Below, one piece after another: positions 36,769-45,555 of a stretch of 64,000 nt of DNA. The DNA is from Lujinxingia vulgaris (GTDB taxonomy: Bacteria > Myxococcota_A > Bradymonadia > Bradymonadales > Bradymonadaceae), in assembly GCF_007997015.1 (NCBI RefSeq), contig NZ_VOSM01000008.1, positions 1 to 64,000 of the forward strand, written 5' to 3'. The number at the start of each line of letters is the position of its first letter. Within the stretch, counting starts at the first letter, position 1. The notes below the pieces were generated by a model. It was not told where the DNA came from. It made no database searches and worked only from the letters and a program-made list of their open reading frames with translations. The translations under genes and the position numbers were made by a program.

Positions 36769-38169
36769 TCAGGGCTCGGTGAGAGGGGCGGTGGCCGGGG
36801 CGCTCTCTACAAAGGCGAAGCCGCTCTCCAGGCGCACGGTCAGGCCGGTGGGAAGCCAGCCCTCGGCGTTGCGCTCGCGGGGGCCAGGCCCACCCCAGTA
36901 GCCATCAAAGAGCGTTTCGCCGCGCAGCCAGAGCTCGCCAGGCTCGCCCTGGCGAGCGTGGGCCTGGCGGGTGGCGATGCCCTCGATGGGGCGGCCGGCC
37001 GAGCCCTGGCGAGCGGCCCCGGGGTGCTCCAGATGGGAGACGCCGGCTTCGGGGAGCGCCAGGTAGCCCAGAAGACGGGTGCCGGCGCGCTCCAGAATCT
37101 GGCGCCAGGTGGGGTCGGCCTGGCCTTCGGGCACGTAGATGGCGCGCAGTCTACCTCCGAGCTCCGATCGGATCGGAGCGTAGAGCAGCCGATCGGCGGC
37201 CTTCTCACCAAGCCCCCCGAGCAGGCGTCCCAGCGGCGCGCGCGATGGCGAGGAGGCGGCCTCGGTCGATTCCGAGAGCTGCTTAAGCAGATCGGGTGCG
37301 GCTTCCAGGCGCTCCTGCCAGCGGGTGGCCAGCGACTCCAGGAAGGCCGGCCCGCACAGAAGATGTGTGGGCTGAAGATCGCCCAGCTGCTCGTGAAGCT
37401 GGCGCGCCGAGTCGGCCACAGCGAGTTCTTTTCCGGCGTAGAGCGCGCTCATCGTGAGCAAAAACGATCCGGGCCAGCCGTACGAGAGGAGCGCGCCCAG
37501 GCGCACCGGCTCGTCGGCGTCGAGGTTCATCTGGTGGGCGATGCGCTCAAGCATCAGGAGCACCTTCTCGCCAGAGAAGTGCGCGCCGCGCATCGTCTCC
37601 GAGGGGGTGGTGTCGTAGAGGATCAGCGAGGGGGCGTCGGCGTCCTGCGCAAACATGCGCTCGGCCAGCAGGTTGAGGCCGCCGCGGCGCAGGCGGTCGC
37701 GCCCACGCTCCGAGAGCGCTTCGACGCCCAGGCAGGCCTCGGCGTCGGCTGCACCTTCGGTGAGCACAAACTTCAGGTCGGGAGGAAGTTGGCCCCCCGG
37801 GCCCCTCAAACGCTGGCGCTCCGCCTCATCGCTGACCACGATCACCGATGCTCCCGAGCGGGCCAGCGCTCTCAAGGTGTCGCGGCGCTCCTGGCCTGGA
37901 AGCAGTGGCACCACGCACCCACCGATGAGCCAGCCGGCCACCATCAGATCGAGCAGTGCCGCGCTGTTCGGCGCCGCAAAGCCGATGCGCTCGCCAGGGG
38001 TTACCCCCCAGTCCACAAGGCCCATCGCCAGGCGCTGCACCCCGCGGGTCCACTCCCAGTAGGTGGGCTGGTGCAGGGTGCCGTCGGCGTCGCGGCGGGT
38101 GAGCGCGGGGGCCTCCTTGGCCTCCTGAAAGCGCTTCCAGAGTTCGGTGGGCAGGTTGCGTTTCGACAT
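36769..38169 (-). CDS. AMP-binding (acyl-CoA synthetase) family protein, probable pseudoenzyme
   Basis: A 466-residue ANL-superfamily N-terminal domain. The fold is recognisable from WEWTRGVQRLAMGLVDWGV, PGERIGFAAPNSAALLDLMV and the late GYLALPEAG, GRPIEG, GELWLRGETLFDGYW run. The phosphate-binding loop, normally YTSGTTGxPKG, reads ILYDTTPSETMRG, with the glycines and the Lys lost. The usual FRTGD near the end reads LPTGLTV, losing the ribose-binding Asp. The mobile C-terminal domain with its catalytic Lys is absent. Active adenylation is therefore unlikely. ATG 38169 follows gggga. Divergent from the rimK cluster. Confidence 0.8.
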   Translation of the reverse strand: MSKRNLPTELWKRFQEAKEAPALTRRDADGTLHQPTYWEWTRGVQRLAMGLVDWGVTPGERIGFAAPNSAALLDLMVAGWLIGGCVVPLLPGQERRDTLRALARSGASVIVVSDEAERQRLRGPGGQLPPDLKFVLTEGAADAEACLGVEALSERGRDRLRRGGLNLLAERMFAQDADAPSLILYDTTPSETMRGAHFSGEKVLLMLERIAHQMNLDADEPVRLGALLSYGWPGSFLLTMSALYAGKELAVADSARQLHEQLGDLQPTHLLCGPAFLESLATRWQERLEAAPDLLKQLSESTEAASSPSRAPLGRLLGGLGEKAADRLLYAPIRSELGGRLRAIYVPEGQADPTWRQILERAGTRLLGYLALPEAGVSHLEHPGAARQGSAGRPIEGIATRQAHARQGEPGELWLRGETLFDGYWGGPGPRERNAEGWLPTGLTVRLESGFAFVESAPATAPLTEP

Positions 38170-38264
38170 CGTTTCCCCGGGGGCATGGCGAGTCATGGGT
38201 ATTCACAGCGAGGCCTGGGGCCGCGCATGGCGCTGTCGCGCTCACTTTAGTCGCGCGACGATGG

Positions 38265-38292
38265 TTGACAAAGTACGCGCGCGCAACATTCT
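38265..38292 (+). promoter_or_regulatory. Candidate promoter for the rimK cluster
   Basis: A perfect TTGACA at 38265-38270 is followed after 16 bases by CATTCT, a poor -10 match. It lies in the 158-bp divergent region and points at the gene starting at 38328. Confidence 0.35.
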
Positions 38293-38327
38293 GGGGCCAG
38301 AATCATCACGTTCACCCCGGCGAGGAT

Positions 38328-38789
38328 ATGACAGTGAAGAAGAGCCCGAAAAGGGCGCGCCCGATCATCGGGTGGCGCGAGTGGGTGGGGCTGCCCGAGC
38401 TGGGCCTGGGACGCATCAAAGCCAAGATCGATACCGGCGCGCGCACCTCGGCCCTGCACGCCGAAAATATCGAGCTTTTTGAGCGCGATGGTGAGCCCTG
38501 GGTGCGCTTTGAGGTGCGCCCCCATCAGCGCAGCGCCCGCGACGGGGCGGTGGCCGAGTACCCGCTGCACGACCGGCGCGTGGTGCGCAGCTCCTCGGGC
38601 CATGAGGAGTTTCGCGTGGTCATTCGCCCGGTGGTCGAGGTGCTGGGTCAGCGCTACGCCATCGATCTGACGCTGACCGATCGCAAGGCGATGGGGTTTC
38701 GTATGCTGCTCGGGCGCCACGCCGTCCGGGGGCGTTTTCTGGTCGATCCGGCCGCATCTTTTCTGGGGGAGTCTTCCCCCCACTCCTGA
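38328..38789 (+). CDS. Retropepsin-like 'ATP-dependent zinc protease' family protein (PF05618)
   Basis: A 153-residue protein of the family found next to rimK in many bacteria. The retropepsin-like motif is KAKIDTGARTSALHA, and the C-terminal RKAMGFRMLLGRHAVRGRFLVD is conserved. Despite the family name, the fold suggests an aspartic-type protease. The order protease-rimK-AstE-like is a conserved set thought to tune poly-glutamate tails on ribosomal protein S6, but that is known only in a few species. ATG 38328 begins MTVKKSP; a GTG two codons later has better spacing from gagg. Confidence 0.88.
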   Translation: MTVKKSPKRARPIIGWREWVGLPELGLGRIKAKIDTGARTSALHAENIELFERDGEPWVRFEVRPHQRSARDGAVAEYPLHDRRVVRSSSGHEEFRVVIRPVVEVLGQRYAIDLTLTDRKAMGFRMLLGRHAVRGRFLVDPAASFLGESSPHS

Positions 38790-38858
38790 CGTTTTTCTCT
38801 TCGTCGTCGCGCGGTGTGCGCCCGGCGTCATCCCCCAAGGTTTCTGGAGCACCACCCC

Positions 38859-39744
<886 letters not shown>

Positions 39745-39764
<20 letters not shown>

Positions 39765-40740
39765 AGGAGAAATCGCCATTTCTAGCCCGAAGGTACGGCG
39801 CGCGCTGGTGGTCAACGGGGTGAGCGTGGAGCCCGGGGAGCGCCGCCGGGTGGAGATCCCGATGGGGGGCCTGCCCACCCAGACGCCGCTGGCGCTGCCG
39901 GTGGAGATCGTGCGCGGGGTGGAGCCGGGCCCGCGCGTCTGGGTGAGCGCCGCGCTGCACGGCGATGAGGTCAACGGGGTGGAGATCGTGCGCGCGCTCC
40001 TCGACGATCTCGATCCCCAAAAGATGTGTGGTGCGGTCATCGCGGTGCCCATCGTCAACGTGTTCGGGTTTATCAATCAGTCGCGCTACCTGCCGGATCG
40101 CCGCGATCTCAACCGCAGCTTTCCGGGCAATAAAAAGGGGAGCCTGGCCGGACGCCTGGCGCGCCTCTTCCTCGATGAGATCGTGGGGCGCTGCACCCAC
40201 GGCATCGACCTGCATACCGCGGCGGTGGGGCGCTACAACTTCCCGCACGTGCGCGGCGACTTAAGCGACGGCCCCACCCGCCAGATCCTGGAGGCGTTCG
40301 GGGCCGAGGTGATGATGGACGCCGCGCCCCCCCGAGGGTCGCTGCGCCAGACGGCAGCCAGAAAGAAGATTCCCATCGTGCTCTTTGAAGGTGGCGAGGC
40401 GCTGCGTTTTGATCGCCCCGTGGTGGAAGTCGGCCTGGCGGGTACCAAGCGGGTGCTGCAGGCCCTGGGAGTCACCTCCTTTAAAGACGCCGGCACGCCC
40501 GGCTCCAACCGTGAGAGCTCGCAGACCAGCTGGGTGCGTGCTCGCCGCGCAGGCATCTTGCGCGTGGAGGTCGAGAGCGGGGCCTTTGTGAAAAAGGGCC
40601 AGCGCCTGGGCACCGTGGGCGACGCCTTTGATACCAGCGCCGCGCCGCTCAAGGCCCCTTTTGACGGCATCGTGCTCTCGCACGTCACCCACCCCCTGGT
40701 GCACCAGGGCGAGGCGATGTTTCACGTGGCGAAGCTCTGA
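39745..40740 (+). CDS. Succinylglutamate desuccinylase/aspartoacylase family protein
   Basis: A 331-residue M14-type zinc hydrolase. Zn ligands are His and Glu in [13 protein letters not shown] and His in GIDLHTAA; the catalytic Glu lies in [13 protein letters not shown] biotinyl-like beta tail ([31 protein letters not shown]) closes the protein. GTG 39745 is preferred because gagaggtg lies six bases before it; this start is inside the rimK end. Known members cleave acyl-amino acids, and next to rimK a role in removing glutamates is inferred, not shown. Confidence 0.88.
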
Positions 40741-40772
40741 GCGCGCGGCGCTGAAAGAGGGCGGCGAGGCGC

Positions 40773-42206
40773 TCATTCTGCGGCCCGCGCGCCCTTCTGC
40801 GGCGTCTCGGTGGGAAGATCGGCCTCATTCCAGGCGCCCATGCTTCCATCGAAGGCGATAGCGCGGGTGATGCCGTGGGCGTGCAGAAGGCTTGTGGCCA
40901 CGGCGGCGCGCGCGCCGCTTCCGCAATAGACGATCAGATCGCGGTCGCGGGGGATGGCATCGATCTCGGTGGTGAGCCGGGGCAGGGGGTGGTGCAGGGC
41001 GCCGGGGATGTAGCCCTCGCGCCACTCCGAGGCACCCCGCACATCGAGGAAGGTCGCCTCTTTTTTACGCCACTTCTGATGGGCCTCCTTAACCCCGAGG
41101 TGGGGCTGGGAGGTGAGCTCGGCGTCGGGCAGGGCCTCAAAGGGCAGAAAACCCACCACATTGTCGTGGCCGATGTGCAGAAGAGACGCCGCGGCGCGAT
41201 CGGCCTCGTTACCCGAGCCGGTAATGAGCAAGAGGGGCTCGCGCTCGGGGAGCACCCAGCCCGACCAGGTCGCAAAATGCGATCCCAGGGGAAGGTGCAG
41301 GCTGTTATTGAGGTGGGCGCGATGAAAGTCGTCGCGAGGGCGAAGATCGAGCACCTTCATATCGCCGGAGAGCGCGCGTTGGATCAGGTGGGGGTAGGCG
41401 CGGGAGGGGCGGGCGGAGCGATCGCGCAGCTCAAAGCCGTCGCGGTTCTCTTCTTTCATACGCCGAAAATAGGTGGGCGACTCGGGCTGCTCGGCCAGGA
41501 TGTGTTGGATAAAGCCCTGCTCGTCGCCTTTTTGCACATAGGGGGCCCAGGGTGCACTGGCGAGCTCGATGGCCAGAGTGGTGGTGGGCAGCGCCCCGAT
41601 GGATTTTCCGCAGGCCGACCCCGCCCCGTGCCCCGGCCACAGCGGCACATCGTGGGGAAAACGATCGATGGCGCGTTTTGCGCTGGCGTAGAGCGCTTTT
41701 GCCGCCTTCTCGCTCACGTTCTGCCCCAGGCCCGTGGCGTCGATGAGATCGGGGCGGCCCAGCGTGCCCACAAAGAGAAAATCGCCAGTAAGCCCCGCGA
41801 TCACCTGCTCCTCATCGTAGAGCAAAAAACTCAGGTGTTCGGGGGTATGCCCCGGGGTATGCACCGCCTCCACCGCGCAGCGCCCCAGCTCAATGCGCTC
41901 GCCATCGTGAAGGGCCTTTGTCTCAAGTTCATCGAGCCCGCTGTACTGCCAGCTCTCATCGCCCTCGGCGCTAAACCAGAAGGTCGCGCCGGTGGCCCGC
42001 GCGAGCTCGCGGCCGCCGCTTAAGTAGTCGGCGTGAATATGCGTCTCGGCCACATCCGTGATGGTCAGGCCGTGCTCGCGCGCCAGCTCAACATAGGGCT
42101 CCAGATCGCGGCGCGGATCGACCACCAGCGCTTTGTTGGTGTCCGGGCAGCCGATCAGAAAGGAGGATTGGGCCAGGTCGCTGTCGTAGAGTCTCTCGAA
42201 GATCAT
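40773..42206 (-). CDS. MBL-fold persulfide dioxygenase with two rhodanese domains (CstB-like)
   Basis: A 477-residue fusion. The N-terminal metallo-beta-lactamase domain has THIHADYLSG (His55, His57, Asp59), VHTPGHTPEH and LTGDFLFVGTLGRPDL. Tyr60 replaces the second-metal His, as expected for mononuclear-iron persulfide dioxygenases of the ETHE1 class. The first rhodanese domain lacks its Cys (ITGSGNEADR); the second keeps it (VYCGSGARAA). The same pattern is known from S. aureus CstB, which oxidises persulfides and transfers sulfur to give thiosulfate. Sulfide detoxification is therefore likely. No CstR-type repressor gene lies nearby. Confidence 0.88.
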   Translation of the reverse strand: MIFERLYDSDLAQSSFLIGCPDTNKALVVDPRRDLEPYVELAREHGLTITDVAETHIHADYLSGGRELARATGATFWFSAEGDESWQYSGLDELETKALHDGERIELGRCAVEAVHTPGHTPEHLSFLLYDEEQVIAGLTGDFLFVGTLGRPDLIDATGLGQNVSEKAAKALYASAKRAIDRFPHDVPLWPGHGAGSACGKSIGALPTTTLAIELASAPWAPYVQKGDEQGFIQHILAEQPESPTYFRRMKEENRDGFELRDRSARPSRAYPHLIQRALSGDMKVLDLRPRDDFHRAHLNNSLHLPLGSHFATWSGWVLPEREPLLLITGSGNEADRAAASLLHIGHDNVVGFLPFEALPDAELTSQPHLGVKEAHQKWRKKEATFLDVRGASEWREGYIPGALHHPLPRLTTEIDAIPRDRDLIVYCGSGARAAVATSLLHAHGITRAIAFDGSMGAWNEADLPTETPQKGARAAE

Positions 42207-42393
42207 GGGCGGTTCCCTCGGTTTAGCGTCTTAACGTCAAATTTTTCTGGACGAGGGAGAACGTATGCACAGGTTTACTGCTCGCAAGTACAGCAGTAGG
42301 CGATATTCGAAGAGCGAGGATGGGGTCTGGGGCCACGCGAGATGATGCCCGATGCCCCAAAATGTGATTCTGGTCGGCGCAAAGGTATCGACT

Positions 42394-42578
42394 ATGACAA
42401 CGTGTCACGGTCGGGTGGGGGGTAAGGCGATGCCATGTCGCAAAATACCACACCCCCCCTGCCTTCGAGGCGATGGCCTGTGCCAATTTGTCACGGTCGG
42501 GTGGGGGGTAAGGCGATGCCATGTCGCAAAATACCACGCCCCCCCTGCCTTCGAGGTGATGGTCTATGCCAGCTTGTC
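42394..42578. repeat. 86-bp tandem repeat, two copies plus partial
   Basis: Units aligned on tgtcacggtcgggtgggg start at 42403 and 42489, exactly 86 bp apart, differing at only a few positions. A third copy breaks off after a few bases at 42575. Each contains gccatgtcgcaaaataccac and a C-run. It fills part of the 581-bp gap between the genes at 42206 and 42788. Frames through it have no credible start or match to a protein. Confidence 0.85.
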
Positions 42579-42695
42579 GCACTTTTGGGCGTTGGAAGGC
42601 ATCGTCGATGCGTTGGGCTGAGGGGCGTCGCGGTGCCAGGTGATCGCGCATAGGCGAGCGTTGACGCGGGGGGGGCCCGGGTTATCGTCAACGCC

Positions 42696-42731
42696 TTCGA
42701 TGATTTCGATGATTTCGATGATTTCGATGAC
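42696..42731. repeat. 9-bp microsatellite, four copies
   Basis: ttcgatgat occurs three times in a row with a fourth copy changed in one base. It lies about 55 bases upstream of the DUF2804 gene, where copy-number change could alter promoter spacing. I see no other feature in 42207-42787 beyond this and the 86-bp repeats. Confidence 0.8.
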
Positions 42732-42787
42732 GCGGTGATGGGTTGAGCATGCCGGCGCGAGTGCGCGGCGAACCAGGGAGCAACGCA

Positions 42788-43855
42788 ATGGTGGAGTCAC
42801 AACACGACGAGGCGCCCGGGAAGGTGCCCAACGCGATGGTGGATCGCCTGGGGAGCGCGCGCATCGGCACCTACCGCGGGGAGCTGCCGGCGGTGCAGCT
42901 TCATCGCCTGCGCGGCGCCGAAGCGCTGGAGGGGGCGGCGGCGAAGGTGCGGCGAAAACGCTGGCAGTACAGCGCCATCTGCACCGACGAGGTGTTTGTG
43001 GCCCAGGCGATCGTGCACGCCGGTTACGCCGCCCACACCTTCATGTACGCCGTCGATCTGCTGGAGGAGCGCCCGGTGCTGCGTTTCGGCGGGCTGGGCG
43101 TGCCGGGGTTGCAGGTGGAGGTCGGCGACTGCCCGGGCGTCGGCCTTGCCGCCCATTACCGGCGTCCCGGCGCGCACCTGTTTACGCGTCGCGAGCCCCG
43201 CGGGATGCCCTATGAGGTGGGGGCGACGCTGGGCACTTGGGCTGCGCCGGCCTTCGGGAAGACCGATCTTTTGGCCGAGCTGCACACCGAGCAGGCCGCC
43301 CCGGCGCTCACCGTGATCTCGCCAGTTCCCGATCCGGGCCGCATCAACGTCACGCAGAAATGGACCGCGCTGCCGGTCAAAGGCCACTTCAAGGTGGGCT
43401 CGCGCTCCTATGATCTCGACGGGGGGCTGGGCGCGCTGGATTACACCCAGGGGTATCTGGGCCGCCAGACGGCCTGGCGCTGGGCGATGGGCATGGGGCG
43501 CCTGCCTGACGGGCGCCGCGTGGGGCTCAACCTGGTTGAGGGGTTTAACGACACCCACCCCACCGCCAACGAAAACGCGCTCTGGGTGGGCCGGGAGCTC
43601 ATCGGGCTCGGGCGCGCGCGTTTCACCTTTGAGAAAGAGCATCCCGAGCGACCCTGGGAGGTAACAACAGGCTGTGGGCGCGTCCGGCTGCACTTTCGAT
43701 CGATCTTCGTGCACCGCGAGGTGCGCAATCTGGGGCCCATCCGCAGCTACTTTTTGCAGCCCGCCGGCATCTTTGAGGGGGAGATCAAAGTGGGGGGCAC
43801 CACCTACCCGGTACGCCTGGTGGGCGTGACCGAAGATCAGGATATCTGGTGGTGA
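42788..43855 (+). CDS. DUF2804 family protein
   Basis: A 355-residue protein of the DUF2804 family, which has no established function. Recognisable stretches are KRWQYSAICTDEVFVAQAIV, GGLGALDYTQGYLGRQTAWR with WAMGMG after it, VGLNLVEGFNDTHPTANENA and the beta-rich end. No signal peptide or membrane segment is visible. ATG 42788 lies seven bases after ggag. Family members often sit near lipid or carotenoid genes elsewhere; here no such context is visible. Confidence 0.85.
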   Translation: MVESQHDEAPGKVPNAMVDRLGSARIGTYRGELPAVQLHRLRGAEALEGAAAKVRRKRWQYSAICTDEVFVAQAIVHAGYAAHTFMYAVDLLEERPVLRFGGLGVPGLQVEVGDCPGVGLAAHYRRPGAHLFTRREPRGMPYEVGATLGTWAAPAFGKTDLLAELHTEQAAPALTVISPVPDPGRINVTQKWTALPVKGHFKVGSRSYDLDGGLGALDYTQGYLGRQTAWRWAMGMGRLPDGRRVGLNLVEGFNDTHPTANENALWVGRELIGLGRARFTFEKEHPERPWEVTTGCGRVRLHFRSIFVHREVRNLGPIRSYFLQPAGIFEGEIKVGGTTYPVRLVGVTEDQDIWW

Positions 43856-43856
43856 T

Positions 43857-44019
43857 CGCCCCTTAGCCCGCGTATTTCGCGGCGCTCCGGGGGATGGGAG
43901 TGCGCGCCCCGGCTCCGATGTTGTAAGGGGCGGATGAGTGTGGGAGATTGCGCCCGAAGTGGGCGCCCAAGAGCGCTCTTTGAGCGGCCGCGAGGGTGAC
44001 GAAAAACCAAACCTTCGCG
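43857..44019 (+). ncRNA. Candidate structured leader of the PPC-nudL-coaBC unit
   Basis: Five potential helices lie between the DUF2804 stop and the next gene. The outer helix is CGCCCCTTA (43857-43865) with TAAGGGGCG (43924-43932). It encloses CCGCG-TATTT-CGCGG (43868-43882) and CCGGGG/CCCCGG (43888-43912), giving a three-way junction. Then GCGCCC-GAAGT-GGGCGC (43950-43966), the 12-base palindrome AAGAGCGCTCTT (43969-43980), and CGCGAGGGT/ACCTTCGCG with an A-rich loop (43989-44019). The start codon follows 18 bases later. No T-run follows any helix. It matches no riboswitch class I can name. Chance pairing is a real risk in GC-rich DNA. Confidence 0.35.
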
Positions 44020-44037
44020 CCAACTTAGCACCTGAGG

Positions 44038-44922
44038 ATGAACGTGATTTTTCGAGTTTCAGCAAGCCAGCAGAAGCTGGTGGGGCGAGTGGATGATGGC
44101 GAGGAGCTGGTGACGGAGCTCACGCGGATTTGCCGGAGTAATGGGGTGGCTGCGGCGGAACTACGCGCCGTCGGGCAGTTCTCCGAGATCGAGCTCGCCG
44201 CCTTCGATCCTCGCCGCGGGGAGTACGTCAAAGTGGTGGAGGGGGAGGGGTATTTTGAGCTGGTGAGCCTCAACGGCAACGTCTCCACCCTGGGCGATGA
44301 GGTGGTGCTGCGCCTCGACGCGGTGTTCAACGCGCTGGGGCCGGCCGGCCCGCAGCTTGTGGCCGGGCAACTGCGCCGGGCCAAAGCGCTGAGCGCGGAG
44401 TTTGTGGTCGATGTTTTTGGCGATCTGCGCATGAAGCGTCGCCTGGACACCGCCAGCGGGCGCCTGGAGTTGGAGACGATCGAGCAGATCGAGCGCCCCT
44501 CGGAGCGCAAAGAGCCGGCTGCGGCGTCGAGTGCGAGCGCCGCACCGAGCGCGCCGGCGGCCAGCGAGCCGGCCGCCTCGGCCGGCGGCACCCCGGGCCT
44601 CTCCTGGGCCGACGCCATCGCCGAGGCCGACTCCACCGAGACGCGTCGCGAGCAGGCCCGCAAGGGGCGCCCCGCGCCCAAGAAGCCCGCCCGAGCCGCG
44701 AGTTTTGACGACGATCTGGACGGACCGATGCTGAAAGCCGGCGACATCCTCGATCACCCCAAACTCGGGCGCTGCCGGGTGATGAAGGTCGAAGACGAGG
44801 ACTACTGCCACATTCGTCTGCCCCGCGGGAAAATCCGCAAGATGATGATGGAGGTCCTCGACATCCGCTTTGTTGGCGAGGAAGACGGCCGCAACGTCTT
44901 TGAAGCGCGAGTGCGAAGATGA
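44038..44922 (+). CDS. PPC/DUF296 domain protein
   Basis: A 294-residue protein. Residues 1-140 form a PPC (DUF296) domain, the plant-and-prokaryote-conserved fold that makes trimers; GVAAAELRAVGQFSEIELA, GYFELVSLNGNVSTLGDEV and LVAGQLRRAKALSAEFVVDVF are typical. An Ala/Pro/Ser/Glu-rich linker covers about 150-230. The last 60 residues (KAGDILDHPKLGRCRVMKVE onward) form a small beta-rich module resembling a KOW/Tudor-like fold. ATG 44038 directly abuts gagg; GTG 44044 has better spacing and may be the true start. Its stop overlaps nudL by four bases. Confidence 0.8.
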   Translation: MNVIFRVSASQQKLVGRVDDGEELVTELTRICRSNGVAAAELRAVGQFSEIELAAFDPRRGEYVKVVEGEGYFELVSLNGNVSTLGDEVVLRLDAVFNALGPAGPQLVAGQLRRAKALSAEFVVDVFGDLRMKRRLDTASGRLELETIEQIERPSERKEPAAASSASAAPSAPAASEPAASAGGTPGLSWADAIAEADSTETRREQARKGRPAPKKPARAASFDDDLDGPMLKAGDILDHPKLGRCRVMKVEDEDYCHIRLPRGKIRKMMMEVLDIRFVGEEDGRNVFEARVRR

Positions 44923-45548
44923 GCTCGCGCTTTGCGCCAGAGCGGGTGCGCCAGCGCCTGGGGGAGCTGGGCTGGGAGCCGGCGGTGCATTTTGATCGCG
45001 TGCCCGGCCTGGAGGGCCGGCCGCTGCGCGAGGCCGCTGTGCTCGCGCCGCTCTGCCAGGTGGGCCAGGAGTTGCACCTGGTGTTTACCGAGCGCCCCGA
45101 CTCGATGCGTCAGCACTCCGGGGAGGTGAGCTTCCCGGGGGGCCGCCGCGATCCGGGCGATGATCGGTTGCGGGATACGGCGCTGCGCGAGGCTCATGAG
45201 GAGATCGGGCTTCTGCCGGGCGATGTGCAGCTTTATGGATCGCTTGTGCGCATGCCCACGATCAGCGGCTATGAGGTCACGACCTTTGTGGGGGAGTTCG
45301 CACACCCTTATGAGCTGGTGGCCAACCCGGCCGAGATCGAAGAGATGTTCATGGTGCCGCTCGGGCATCTGGCCGACCCGGCCTTTCAGCGCGTGGAGAA
45401 ACGCAGCTGGGACGGGGTCTCTTACGATCTGCATTTTTATGAGTTTGAGGGCCACACCATCTGGGGGGCGACCGGGTATATGGTGAGCGTGCTCCTTGAT
45501 TTTCTGGCCGGTCGCCGCCTCGATGAGGGGCGGTGGACGGCAAAGTGA
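44919..45548 (+). CDS. nudL: Nudix hydrolase, CoA pyrophosphatase family
   Basis: A 209-residue Nudix enzyme of the CoA-pyrophosphatase (UPF0035/NudL) group, which splits coenzyme A to 4'-phosphopantetheine and 3',5'-ADP. The group-specific stretch LVFTERPDSMRQHSGEVSFP precedes the Nudix box GGRRDPGDDRLRDTALREAHEEIGL, which spans about residues 75-99 and keeps its Glu residues. It is translationally coupled to the PPC gene upstream and lies seven bases before coaBC. Confidence 0.92.
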   Translation: MSSRFAPERVRQRLGELGWEPAVHFDRVPGLEGRPLREAAVLAPLCQVGQELHLVFTERPDSMRQHSGEVSFPGGRRDPGDDRLRDTALREAHEEIGLLPGDVQLYGSLVRMPTISGYEVTTFVGEFAHPYELVANPAEIEEMFMVPLGHLADPAFQRVEKRSWDGVSYDLHFYEFEGHTIWGATGYMVSVLLDFLAGRRLDEGRWTAK

Positions 45549-45555
45549 GGCGACT

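Noticed and set aside
42394-42578. Possible CRISPR array
   Set aside because: Two and a part directly adjacent 86-bp copies without distinct spacers, and no cas genes nearby.
42352-42653. Short frames in the 86-bp repeats (both strands)
   Set aside because: They repeat the same peptide in different frames and lack start signals; the repeat is better read as non-coding.
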